Below, piece by piece: positions 47,521 to 58,240 of a stretch of 64,000 nucleotides of DNA; positions within the stretch are counted from its first letter, which is position 1; every line of letters starts with the position of its first letter. The notes beneath the pieces are model-generated. The model was not told the origin of the DNA. It searched no databases and was given only the letters and a program-made list of their open reading frames with translations. This DNA is from Trema orientale (Eukaryota > Streptophyta > Magnoliopsida > Rosales > Cannabaceae), in contig JXTC01000092.1 of NCBI GenBank assembly GCA_002914845.1, forward strand, positions 24,369-88,368. The letters run 5' to 3'. The translations under genes were made by a program, and so were the position numbers.

Positions 47521-49640
47521 TGTCACGCCCCAAGACCAAGGACATGGCAACCGCCACATGCCCATATGGATAAACCTTATAGACATGAAAGGCTTCGAAT
47601 CCAATCGTTATTAAAAATCCAAATAGATTTATTATCAACCCAAATATCTCATCATAATAAAACTCCAAATAAACCAAATCATCAATATTAATTTACTAAA
47701 TCCATAATAACAAAGAAACTAAAACCATAACAATAATCCAGTATACCTCAAATGACCAACAATGTCTCAAAATAGAAACCAAACAATACAATAACTCTAA
47801 TTAGTAAAATTTGAGTCCTCAACAATCTCCCTCCTTCAAATATGAGTTCCACTTATTGACTATTCTCCGAATCTGAAAAAGATTAAAGAATAAAAGGGTG
47901 AGCTCGACAGCCCAGTAAGTAACCAATAAGCTCTACTAGTTGGATCAAGCATATGCAATTTGAAATGTTTAGTAAGTATTTTACAAAATAACTCTAACTT
48001 TGAAATTAATACTTTTAAAAATAAGGCAATGAAACTAATTAAAAATCAATTTAATAAAATAGAGAGTTTCAAAATTCATTTTATCAAACTTGTTCAATAA
48101 TCGATATCACTTTCAAATTCTACTCTACAGTTTTGGTGACTATGGCCACACTTAACCCCTGTGACTAGGTCCGAATCTGCCACAAATAACCCCTATAGCC
48201 GGGTTCGAATCTATTACAGATAACCCCTGTAGCCGGGTACGAATCACGAATCTACTACATTTAACCCTGTAGCTAGGTCAGTACTGTCCACATATAACCC
48301 CTGTGGATTGGGTCCACATGCATAGTCACTGAAGAGCGTTTCAACACACATTCAATTATAAAGTAAATCACCAACACTTTTCACATTTGTCAAAGGGTAA
48401 CAATTTTCAGATAATTTGATAATAACAATATCATAAGCTTGATCCATATTTTATTCGAAAGATAATTATCTCTTGTCAAAATAATTTTTATTTATTAACA
48501 AATTGCTTGAAAACAAGTTTAAGATTTACAAACATAATTTTCTTTAAAAGAAAGCAAAAGAGACATTAACTTAAGTAAACCAAAAGTCACTAGCAAAGAT
48601 GAAAGGTTACTTACTTGTTCGCTAGCCTAACCAATCCAATACCAATTTGCTAGCTACCACAAGCGCCTATAATTATAAGAAGAATCATACATGATCATTA
48701 AACATTCAATAGGCACCTTAAATCATGCCTAACACAATATCTAACCCGCTGCCCATGCACACTTGATACATTCGCTACATTACCCCGTATAATCTCGACA
48801 ACAAAAACTCATAACAATTCTAAATTAATTCTAAAAAATGTGAAACTTGGAGAACAATATCTACAAGTGATTGGGGTCCTAAAAATGCTAAGAGCATGGC
48901 TGTAGGGTCCATAGGTAGACCTCACAAAGCCAAGTAAACCGCTACCATGTTTTACCTTAATTGCTGAAAGTTACAAAAATTTTCCAGATTCGTAGTGCTC
49001 ACTTTAAAATGCTATATCTCCCTGGTTATAAGTCCGTTTTTGACAAATTATATACCGTTGGAAAGCTTATCGAATAAGCTTTCCAAGCATACCAAATATG
49101 ACCTTATTAGACTAACAAAAGCATCAGAAAAATCAGTCGCAGTCACTACTGCATTTTACCATTGTAGACCAAACTCAAAAATCTATAACTTTTAATCTAG
49201 ACATCCAAATCACATAATTTTGGTCTTGTTTTAAACCTCACAGCGAGAACAATCAATCAAAATATAAATGAGCCCTAGAATCATAACTTATATAAAAAGA
49301 TGCTTCAAGAATTCTAAACCATAGATGATGAATTAACCCCAAGAATCCCAAATAATCGATTGATAATTAATAGGGAGGAGTTCTTTACCTTAGAGAATTG
49401 ACAATCAACCTTTTGTAATCTTTCTCCTCCTCCCAAGCCTTCAGCCGCTCTCCTCTCCCTCTGCAGAGCGTTAAATTTTTTTTTTTCTTCTGTCAGAGAC
49501 TCTGAAAAATTATGCGTATAGGGTTTCCTAAGCCTTTAAATTACTAAATTGTCCCTACTTAATTAACTAAACCCTTGGCCTTTTTGTCTTTTGTCCTTTC
49601 ATTTATTTATTTTTTTTTTCTAACTGTACGGGTTATTACA
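47521..49640 (-). repeat. Gypsy-type solo LTR, 2120 bp, with AAAGT target duplication
   Basis: On the plus strand it runs from TGTCACGCCCCAAGACC to CGGGTTATTACA. On its own strand it starts TGTAATAACCCGTACAG and ends GGGGCGTGACA, as in many plant gypsy LTRs. AAAGT flanks both sides exactly. It contains a small tandem array (48140-48310). A CT-rich leader, GC-richer stretch lies at 49420-49480. The ORF at 48995-49195 is not believed. It lies within the MULE and is therefore younger. Confidence 0.93.
48140..48310. repeat. Degenerate 35-40-bp tandem repeat in the solo LTR
   Basis: Units of the form TAACCCCTGTAGCCGGGTTCGAATCTAC recur five times (about 48155, 48186, 48222, 48262, 48295) with small changes. 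The run is G/C-richer than its surroundings. Confidence 0.75.
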
Positions 49641-49645
49641 AAAGT
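49641..49645 (+). repeat. Target site duplication AAAGT, right
   Basis: Exact match to 47516-47520. Confidence 0.92.
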
Positions 49646-50160
49646 AATCATAATAAGATATGGCAAACTATCCTCCTATCATTGTAAGTAAGAAAGCATG
49701 TAGGCATGTAGATGACCAGCATGAAAAAAAAAATTGTATCATACAGACTTCTAGCAATCAAGCTCCACTTTTGTCACCTACAAAAAGAGCCCAGTACAAC
49801 ATAAGATGCACATATCTTAATGGTATAGCAAAATATAAACTAGAATATCTTTTAAAATAACTTGATCTTTTAATCAAAAGATGAATCAGGAATCATATTT
49901 TAATGGTCGTTGAACAAGGCCATTTCCCACATATCCTATAAAGGCATATACATTATAATCTAGACTTGATATAGTTGTTATAGGTGATAGTGCACTTTAC
50001 CTTGTACTATTTGCCATATAAACATTGTCATAATCTCTATTGAAACTGGTCTAAATAAATTATAAAAATATTTTGCTCAAAAGTTTGGTTTCTATAAGTG
50101 ATAAAAATGATATGATATCTTAACCAAAAAGAAAAAAGAAAACAAAAAACTCATACTTAC
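49646..50160. other. MULE interior, no gene
   Basis: AT-rich, with short ORFs that have no recognisable features. TACTTACAAGCTC near 50150-50165 is a donor-like GTAAGTA on the minus strand, next to the ORF at 50176. Confidence 0.4.
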
Positions 50161-50175
50161 AAGCTCCTAGATTGA

Positions 50176-50415
50176 TTAAGAAGGACCAAGTTCTTCTATA
50201 ACAACTGTATCTGTGCCATTATCCATTTCATGTCCCGAGCTTGCTTGGCTTTGTTTCCTCCTTGGCAGTCCTCGAAGCTTTCCCCAATCCCTATTCACCT
50301 TGGCTTTTTTTTTTTTTTTTGAACCTTGATGTATCTCAAAAATAAAAAAGAATAAGGAAAAAATATAGAGCAAATGAAACCAAAAATACAAAAAACGTCC
50401 CTTGAACTCTTCCAA
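50176..50415 (-). CDS. Unidentified ORF just inside right MULE repeat, minus strand
   Basis: A 79-codon frame reads toward the transposase gene. The first half is phenylalanine-rich and hydrophobic, the second is basic then acidic (KVNRDWGKLRGLPRRKQSQA, then TDTVVIEELGPS). It begins 65 bp inside the right terminal repeat, mirroring the transposase at the left. A donor-like GTAAGT follows the stop at about 50160. Function unknown. It may be a convergent second gene as in MuDR, or an accidental frame; the poly-lysine stretch comes from a poly-A run. Confidence 0.3.
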   Translation of the reverse strand: MEEFKGRFLYFWFHLLYIFSLFFFIFEIHQGSKKKKKAKVNRDWGKLRGLPRRKQSQASSGHEMDNGTDTVVIEELGPS

Positions 50416-50479
50416 AAACGACCCGGTTGAAGAGATTGACCCTCAATAAATATATATTAGCTTGTACAAGTTCTTTAAT

Positions 50480-50913
50480 CAGATATCCTAATAAATATAT
50501 TGAAGCTCTATAATCCTAAGTCCTGCCAAATCCCTAAAAAAGGAAAACCAAAAAGGAAAAAAAAAAGGGTGTTACCTTGCATAAAGTGCTTTGAGTGATG
50601 GAATACTTTTTGTCTTTTGGTTGATCACTTTTTCACTTTTCAGAAAGAACAGAGAAAGAATTGAATATGGTGGCCATGGATGAGTAGAGAGAATGGCAGC
50701 GTTTTGGAAATAGTTCTTTGGTCTTCTTTCGTACGATTGGTCTTCTTTTTTGTTTTTTTTTTAAATAAAGGAAAACATTAAAAATGTAAAGAAAAAAAAC
50801 TGGACGGAAAAGAAGTCAGTGGCCTAACTCTGTTAAAAAGTGAGTTGGCAATTTTTATGAGGTGGCACTTTTTAAGTGGGGGGACAGAAAAAAGGGACAG
50901 GTGATTTCAATCC
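50480..50913 (-). repeat. MULE right terminal inverted repeat
   Basis: Reverse complement of the left repeat with small indels. The edge reads GGTGATTTCAATCC before the target duplication. Confidence 0.92.
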
Positions 50914-50922
50914 AATAATCAC
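50914..50922 (+). repeat. MULE target site duplication AATAATCAC, right
   Basis: Exact match to 42858-42866. Confidence 0.92.
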
Positions 50923-51247
50923 ATGCGGCCAAAAATAGTGAATTCAGCACAAAAGTCTTGTCATATTGGTTGAAATGAAAAAGCAATTTAGGGTGCTGAC
51001 GTGGAGAAATGTGAATGGAGAAGAGATAAGGTGCAATGGAACTTGACTACATGTCATCCGACATGCTGGCAAAGGCTAAAGCACATGGGCCCCACATGTC
51101 CGGTTCACGCTCCTGTCGCCTGGAGTGAGGTGCACGCGTGATCCTTATGGGTCATGCTCTTCATCCACGGCTACGATATGCTTGGTGTTTCTCTCCTTAC
51201 TCGCACAAGAGTGGAGCTTTCTTTCTCTGAATTTTTTTTTCCTTGAA
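50923..51247. other. GC-richer unique stretch, no ORF
   Basis: Compared with the surroundings it is G/C-rich and contains GGTGCTGACGTGG (50991), CATGGGCCCCACATG (51085) and GTGCACGCGTGATCC (51131). CACGTG-like and ACGTGG cores resemble elements found in plant promoters, but no gene follows on either side. It may be an LTR promoter remnant or old host sequence. Confidence 0.3.
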
Positions 51248-51434
51248 TTAAATAAAGAGTTTTGCTAGGGACACCAAAAACTTACACCACATGATGTGGT
51301 ATCTATTACAACCACTAAATTTTAAATAGTATGGTCCCACTTTAAATAAGATAATAGTTGAAATAGATGACACATCATGTCGCGTAAGTTTGTGGTGTAA
51401 GTTTTTGGTATCCCTAGCATTATTCTTAAATAAA
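51248..51434. mobile_element. MITE, 169 bp, Mutator-type, TSD TTAAATAAA
   Basis: The element proper is 51257-51425. Ends are GAGTTTTGCTAGGGACACC and, reverse-complemented, GAATAATGCTAGGGATACC. Both continue CAAAAACTTACACCACA, so the arms match over about 35 bp. The 9-bp duplication TTAAATAAA lies at 51248-51256 and 51426-51434. The interior also pairs (ACATGATGTGGTATC with its inverse), so almost the whole element can form one hairpin. Confidence 0.88.
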
Positions 51435-51719
51435 ACTCAACTTTAAATTAATTTAAGACCTAAACTAAATTAAATAAAAGGAAAAAAACATAGTTAGATA
51501 AAATGAAATATTAAATTTAAATACTTAAATCTCAAAATTAATTTAAAAACTACATTAGAAATACTCAAAAACATACATTTAATTAAGTCAAAGTACATAA
51601 ATAATACCTTTTTTATAGAATTATCAAGTAATGAGAAGTTACTCATTTTTATTTTTCCTAAATTGGACGCTGTTGTTTCAACAGAAGTGACAAATTAGAA
51701 AAATTTGCTCTTTGGGGCC
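51435..51719. other. AT-rich stretch, no gene
   Basis: Nothing recognised. It is flanked by the MITE and a copia LTR-like segment. Confidence 0.5.
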
Positions 51720-52260
51720 ATTTAAACGTGTGAGTTGTCTTTTCATTTATTCCTAAAAAAAATAGAGAAATAAATAAAGAAATTAACAGGACACACAAAA
51801 TTTACGTGGTTCACCTAACCTAGCTACGTCCACGAGGCTACTACGGATCTTTCACTATAGGAAGAAAGTTTCTTACAAGTATTTATAAATATTTACTCAG
51901 AGCCCTGATTACAAATACACCCACGCACTCTCTCACAAGTATTCTCTCACTCACACATTTCTGATCTCTTTGAATATTCATTCCTTTTACACAAGAAAAT
52001 AAGAGAACTTCACCTCCATAATCTTTGAAAGAAATGACACACAAAAAGAATAGAATAGGAATTTCCCTAGAGAAGATAAATTCTTGACATGCTATTATAT
52101 ATTTTGGGATACCTTTCTTAGTCCTCACGATATACTCTTAGTGGGACTTTTTCTCTCTCACTATGAGTTGAGGAGAATGAAGAAATGAAGCATCTATTTA
52201 TAGGCATGGCTCACCAATCCTTCACTAACTTCCACGCGGTTTGAACACAGTTTACCCACT
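51720..52260 (-). repeat. Copia LTR-like segment (promoter to U5)
   Basis: On the minus strand a TATA box (CCTATAAATAGATGC, about 52200) is followed by a leader and by the phrase GTAGTAGCCTCGTGGACGTA and then GTGAACCACGTAAATTTTGT (about 51790-51850). This phrase is common at the 3' end of Tork-like copia LTRs. No TG start or target duplication was found. It differs from the LTR at 54010-55463, so the two are probably different families. Confidence 0.5.
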
Positions 52261-52440
52261 ATCTAGGTGTTCACATGTATTCACACATATATGTTTACAT
52301 ACATTCACATATCTTCTCACATATCTATTCACATATGTTCACACATATTCTCATACAACAATATTTCGTGCTATCATCAATAAAAGTAATAAAATACTTA
52401 TTGCGTCCCCTTGTTTGTATAAACTATATATCACAAATTT
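52260..52440. repeat. Imperfect ATTCACATA-type microsatellite and spacer
   Basis: Between 52265 and 52360 the motif TTCACATATRTT recurs about every 11-16 bp. The apparent plus-strand ORFs over it are by-products. Confidence 0.6.
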
Positions 52441-53990
52441 CACTGCAAATTAAGGAGTTCAGTGTTCCTTTCAAAGCTATGAAACGATAACCTAGTAAAT
52501 TTTTCCTCAACACAAGTTTCACACTTATGTTTAGAATCGATATAAAAAGCAGGTACGTTATTTAAGTAAATTAATCTACGTAAAATATCATAACTAACAT
52601 GTCCTAATCTACGATGCCATATATTGGAAGACTCAAGCAAATAAGCAGAAAAACTAGCTTTATTATTATTTAGTTTAATAGTCATTATATTGAACTTAAA
52701 AGTCCATCACATACATAGCCCATCCCTATATACAACCCGCTCTTTGATAAAACAAACTTATCTACTCGAATACCATGCAGAATCCATACTTATTTAACAA
52801 CGAACCAGGCAGTAAGTTTTTGCGGATCTCTTGCACATATTGCATATCATTCAGAGTCAGCTCTTTCCCATAGGTCATCTTCAGGACAATATTTCCTTGG
52901 CCTTTGGTAGTGGACGTTGCAAAGTTTCCCATAAAGAGCTTCTCCCAGTTCTCAAATAGTTTGAAAGAACTGAACAATCCTTTGTCTAAGTGTACATATC
53001 ATGTGGCACCAGTGTTAAGCTACCATTCTTTGGGATTGGACCCAACAAAGTTCACTTCAGAAACTACTGCACAAAGGTCGATGTCAGAAACCTCCTGTGT
53101 GATTTCATCTAATATATTGGCCTCATTCTTCTTCTTCTTTGGAAATTGACAGTCTGAAGCCTTGTGACCTATCTTGTCACAGTTGCAGCACTTCCTTTGG
53201 AAGTTTTGCTTCTTATCAACTCCACCTTTAAGCCCAACTTTTGGCGTGACTTTTTCTATTCATTCTTCCTAGCTTTGGAGCCTTGAGAATATTCTAAAAA
53301 GCTTGTCTTCGCCACATGCGTATTAGACAAAGCTCTTATATTCTCAGCATGTCTGTTGTCTTCCTTAATGCGAAGTCTAACAATAAGCTCTTTCAGGTTC
53401 ATTGCCTTTCGCTTGTACTTCAGACAACTCTTCAAATCCTTCCATGCAAGGGGTAGCTTTTCAATGACAATAGCTACTTGGAAAGGTTCATATATGATCA
53501 TCCCCTCAGCTTGAATCTCATGGAGAATTAATTGAAACTCTTGAACATGACTGACTACTATTTTAGAGTCGATCATTTTAAAGTCTAGGAAGCGTTCCAT
53601 CACAAATTTCTTAGACCTAACATCCTCAGCCTTATATTTATGATCTAGTTACTCCAGTAATTCCTTTGTCGTCTTCTTATTACAGCATACTTCGTATAAA
53701 GAATCGGTTTCAAGCATCAACCACAGCGATGATTTAAAAGTCTTGCTCATTTTTATTGGCTTCTTAATCCCTCCTCAGTCAAGAACCTCGCAAGAATTAA
53801 TGTGATCAGATAGAATAACAACTTCTGTTGCTATATTTTTGAAGTTCAACCCACTGAACTTCTCAAGCTCTTCTCCGTAGTGTACTACTGCTACCACCAG
53901 AGCCACAAAAGGGGCTAACACTTGAGCCATAGTAGGAGTAGACACATAGGCCACAATAGGAGCAGGCACTTAGGCCACAACAGTGTTGTT
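52440..53990 (-). pseudogene. Copia gag-protease-pre-integrase remnant
   Basis: On the minus strand the order is Gag, from about 53970 (MVMERFLDFKMIDSKIVVSH-like region near 53600, LPLAWKDLKSCLKYKRKAM near 53440), zinc knuckle CCNCDKIGHKASDC (about 53190), protease and GAG-pre-integrase (WHRRLGH, CETC, about 52500-52620). The protease site reads LNTGAT where copia has LDTGAT, so the catalytic aspartate is lost; a TAG stands just before it. Several more stops occur. Integrase core, reverse transcriptase and RNase H are missing, as the frame ends at 52440. Confidence 0.85.
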
Positions 53991-54009
53991 TGATTCAGTT
54001 ACCAGTTCT

Positions 54010-55463
54010 AAAATAGAATAACAATTCTAGTGAGAATTCTTTTCTAGAAATAAACGACAATTAAATATCACTCAATAGACAAACTCCTAGGAAAGACCAG
54101 GAGGGGTCACAAATGGTCCCACTTAAAATCCAACTTCCTTAATAGAATTTGTCTAAATTGTAAGTGTTCAGTTATCACAATTTATTAAAGAAATCTCTCT
54201 AATATACAATTTTCAGATATACTATATAAAGCAACAACACATAAAAAGTATATAACAATTTTAAGATTGTTAGAAAAATTATTGCAAATAATAATAAATC
54301 TAGAAATGTAAATGGTACCAAAAAAAACAATATTCTAAGAAATAATGTAACATAATAAATTATGATAATTCATGCAATATTGTATAATAAAAATCAGAAA
54401 TTATTTCACAATATAAATAATAAAGGAAATAACAAAGCTAGTTCAAGAAAATAAAACCAAGTCTTATGTTTCACACAATTTCCTTAAAACAAGTATGCAT
54501 GCTTACTAGGATGCTAAGAGGTATGCTAACGACGTCTATTTTCTAGGATAAAACAGCTTATGAATAGCAACGTCACACTAAGCTACTCCCAACTAAATGA
54601 GCAGTGCCTAAACTCTATCACCAGATTTGCACAAAAATTAAACTAGAGAGCTCAACCACACCAAAAGGCCAAAGACTTGAACACTCTAGATTCACAACTA
54701 TCAACTAACAAATTCTAACCGCCATAGAGCAAATATTATAAAGAAAGGAGAAGAGAATGTTTTAGTGTGTTGAAATAAGAGGAAGATCTCTCCATTTATA
54801 GGCTTCATGGGGGGTATCTCTCTTTAATGCCAAAAATCATTTTTGGCAATTTTCCAAAATTAAAGCCAAACATTTTTGGCTATTTCAAATGGTTAATGGC
54901 CTTCAAATGGCTACCAAACGTTTTTCTTAACTAAGCAATTATTCCCAAATGTTTCTAGAGTTATAAACCTGTTCCAGAATCTTCTTTGGGCTTTGAGAAT
55001 AGGAAAAAATAAATATTCAAGGTGTAAAAGGTAACCCAACACGGAGTAGGCTTTTTGGTCTGACATTCGTGCCTGTCGGACGCGCAGGCGCACACAAGCG
55101 CATGTTGAGCTGGTCCGTGATTTGCACCTCACTGCGTGCGTGTGCAAGAGAGAGCTTCTCAACTTACCAATTTATTAACTAAAAGTTAAGCAACTCTATA
55201 TAAATACCTCTTGGTTTATACCCTTTTTTCCATGTGGGACTTTAGCAAATTCTCACTCTTTTTACTTCTCATTTAGCTCACTTTAGGTGATAATTTCTCA
55301 TTCACCCCATTACCATTTTAAACAAGTAAATAGTTGAATTTAATGTACACGCGGAAGAGAACACATATCAATAATGACCTATCACTAATATGTAGTGGGT
55401 CCTAGTCATAAGTTTTTCTCAAAATGGCTAATCAAAATGGTGTAACACATCTATTTTCCAACA
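54010..55463 (-). repeat. Copia 5' LTR and leader, about 1.45 kb
   Basis: The minus strand starts TGTTGGAAAATAGATGTG at 55463, a usual copia LTR start. A TATA box (CCTATAAATGGAGAG) is near 54795 and a leader with AACACACTAAAACATTCTC follows. The inner edge is placed before a TGGTAACTGAATC primer-like site near 53995; this match to tRNA-Met is weak. An inner stretch (55075-55150) is GC-rich (CGCGCAGGCGCACACAAGC). The minus-strand ORF at 54911-55162 crosses it and is not believed. The partner 3' LTR is not found. Confidence 0.6.
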
Positions 55464-57080
55464 TGTAGAACTGAAGATACGCCGAAACATAGAAGATTGA
55501 TCCAACCTTTGAAGGGAGTTCACGTGCATGTAGTCAAGTAAGCCGAGTGGAGCTCACAGAACATATTAGTGATATAGTTATTACGTGAAGAGATAAGAGG
55601 AAGTCTTACTTTGAATAAGATAATTGGTATTTATACCTTAAAAATTATTACTAATATATTTCTTTCTCTGGGTGCGGCCCTATGAAGTAGGCTATTGGGA
55701 AATAACTGAATCACATAAACACCACGCGTGTCGTTTATTTTTCCTGTTTTTCATTTTGTTTTTACTATGATTGATTTGGTTAAAACGCACTTTTAGCAAT
55801 CTATTATTGCAACATTAGAAATAAAACTCAAATATACCATTGTTGCAATAGTAGACCCAATTGAACTTGCATAATCTGAAAATGTCTTACATCAAGGCAA
55901 AAAATTGGTATTATTACGATCTCAAATCTTTCGTGCTATATACACGAGTATTAAGTTTATGGATAATAAATTAAAAATAGTCAATAATAATTAATTAAAA
56001 TTTGGATATCTAATTAAATATTATTAGTACGATTCATTAACATTGAGAATATAAGTCTTGTCTAAACTATTGATGTGATAACATCATAATGGAGGTAATT
56101 TATATAGTAAGATTACATATAACTAGACAAAACGTAATTTGAATTTTACATAAATTCGGTTGACTGTTGAGAATTCAGATAGTGTTAAAAGATGATCATA
56201 TATAGATCAATCCTCATTAATTTTGAATTCATTAATAGGATATTATGATATCCTCATAATTAGCAATTCAGAAACTTCCATATTGCGAATGGATGGCTCT
56301 CACATGCCAACTAAGGGAAAATCTGTCTGTAGTTCGTGCAAAATACTCTCTTAAAATATATGATAATTTCTCATTTAATTTGTATTTAAAATTTGAAATT
56401 AAAATAGGAAATTATGGAAATATTTTAAGAAAATAAATACTAAGAAATTCGAAAATAAAACACCCCTTAGGAGGGGGTTACACGCCCACCATAGAAAAAA
56501 CTCTGTACGTGGCGTGTAGCCCTCTTAAAATGAAGGGTAATTTATCTCTTTTATTTTAATTTAATTAATTTCTGAAATTAATTGAATTAATTAATTATTA
56601 TATTAAATTGTTTAATTAAAAAGTTATTAAGAGAGAAACCCTAGTACAGAAAATGGTATGTGTTATTTTTCTTTTTTACGGAGCCTTCAGAAAGGCTAGA
56701 AAAAGGGGAAAAAAAAAAAAAAAGAGTTTTTTTTATTCTCTATAGAATCAAATCTTGCAATCTCATTTATTGAGAATATTGCAAAATTAGAAAAGTGTGA
56801 TATTATTGTTCTTTAAGAATACTACTTTATCATCATGTCTATCAACTTATATGCCAAATTAGCACCTTGTACTCATGTGTGACAGTAATAATGCATAGAC
56901 TTGGATTTGACTATGACTGTTTTAATTATTTATCAATTTATATTTAATGGTGAATGCGTAATTGAAGATACATAATTGAGGGATTGGTTTAGTACTTGGA
57001 ATTCCAATACCTTTGAAAAAAGGAATTGTTTTGTAAAATAAAAACTTTTTGGACATTTTTACAAAAAAAAAAAAATAGGA
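55464..57080. other. AT-rich stretch, possible LTR remnant, no gene
   Basis: No ORF of note. A short near-perfect inverted repeat lies at 55810-55850 (TCTATTATTGCAACA and inverse). The part 56040-56720 has a tempo typical of copia LTRs (CTAGACAAAACGTAATTTG, a CACCCCTTAGGAGGGGG palindrome at 56461, and GAGAGAAACCCTAGTAC), but no edges can be fixed. Confidence 0.35.
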
Positions 57081-57460
57081 ATTTTCAAAGGAATAGTATC
57101 ATTTTTATATCTTCGTTTTTTGACATTTTGTTCAATTTATATATTATGTTTTGGTTATTATCAATAATGACCCTTAGATTTAAAATCTGTTACGAATTTA
57201 TACTTTGACACCAATTTAGAGCGGTTAATTTACCAAGATAATTTACTAAACTTATTCTCGGATCAGTTTTTATACAGTTTATTTTTAATTTTTTTTAAAT
57301 GCAACTTAGTAAATTAACTGTTCTAAATGGGTATCACGGTATAAATTTGTAACAGATTTCAAATCTAAAGGTCAATGTTGATAATAAATAAAACACAAGG
57401 TATAATTTGAATAAAATGTCAAAGTAAAAAATATAAAAATGATATTATCACATTTTCAAA
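57081..57460. mobile_element. MITE, 362 bp, Mutator-type, TSD ATTTTCAAA
   Basis: The element is 57090-57451. The arms pair over about 150 bp: GTATCATTTTTATATC on the left with its inverse at 57430-57448, and TAGATTTAAAATCTGTTACG (57178) with GTAACAGATTTCAAATCTA (57347) reversed. The 9-bp duplication ATTTTCAAA is exact at 57081-57089 and 57452-57460. No ORF. It is non-autonomous. Confidence 0.88.
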
Positions 57461-58240
57461 TTAAGTGAAAATTTCATTCTATCATTAGCTCGAGGTTTAG
57501 ATCTTGACATCTTAGAAATCAACGTGACAATCACTAGAATTTCTAATTTATAGTTACATATATTTCAAACGTCCAAGTGACAGAATTTTATAATGTTTGT
57601 ATTATCATCTAATAAAATGATTCTTTACTAAACTTTTTTTTTGAGGGAATAGTTCTTTACCAATTAATATCCCTACTCAAATATTTTTGGGTCCATCTGT
57701 ATAAAAAACTTTTTTTGGTCCATCACTATCTCTACTAGTGGTATTATCACCACCATCGAATAATAATATAATTTACAACTTATTCCAAATCACAGTACAA
57801 ACACGGAGGTCCATGCTTCATTTGTTTATGGCCAAGATAATGTCTTTGACAGTAATAGAATAAAAAGAAATTAAGATGGTACGTAACATGAGATTCACGA
57901 GTATGATTATAAGATTATATTAAAATAATATATCTATCCAAACGAGAAGAGAGATATATTCTAACATATCAACGTGTACATATGTCCAATTTTTCGCGTC
58001 GGCACGATTCGTTTGAATTGGGTGCAGTTGCTTTCTTGTCTCAAATGGTTCTTTTCGTTTTTTTTTTTTTTGGTGAGCTGCCATGTCATACCCAAAGTCC
58101 CAATATAAAATGTAATAATTGTCTAATTTTTAGACCATTTTGGTAAACGTCCGCTTTTTTTTTTTTTTTTAAGTAATTCGTCGATTACATCATGTTTTCA
58201 CACTTCGTACTTTCAATATAATCTTTTATATATATATATA
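57461..58240. other. AT-rich stretch, no gene
   Basis: Poly-T tracts at 57629, 58059 and 58156. No domain, repeat pair or RNA gene is seen. Confidence 0.5.

Larger units (their letters stand above)
42867..50913 (+). mobile_element. FAR1-type Mutator-like element (MULE), 8047 bp
   Basis: Terminal inverted repeats of about 430-470 bp (42867-43337 and 50480-50913) start GGAKTGAAATCACCTGTC and are flanked by the 9-bp duplication AATAATCAC. Inside are a broken FAR1/MULE transposase gene (plus strand) next to the left repeat, two unidentified minus-strand ORFs, and a later-inserted gypsy solo LTR (47521-49640). Removing that LTR and one target copy, the element is about 5.9 kb. The structure is that of a complete, formerly autonomous transposon, not a host FAR1-related gene. 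Confidence 0.93.

Noticed and set aside
48140-48310. CRISPR-like array
   Set aside because: The units are degenerate tandem repeats without distinct spacers, in a plant LTR.
52241-52490. Two overlapping ORFs rich in His, Thr and Tyr
   Set aside because: Produced by the imperfect TTCACATA microsatellite in two frames.
54911-55162. Cys/Arg-rich minus-strand ORF
   Set aside because: It crosses the GC-rich part of the copia LTR before its promoter; no family resemblance.
51720-55463. One copia element with paired LTRs
   Set aside because: The segments at 51720-52260 and 54010-55463 do not share start, leader or TATA context, so they cannot be an LTR pair.
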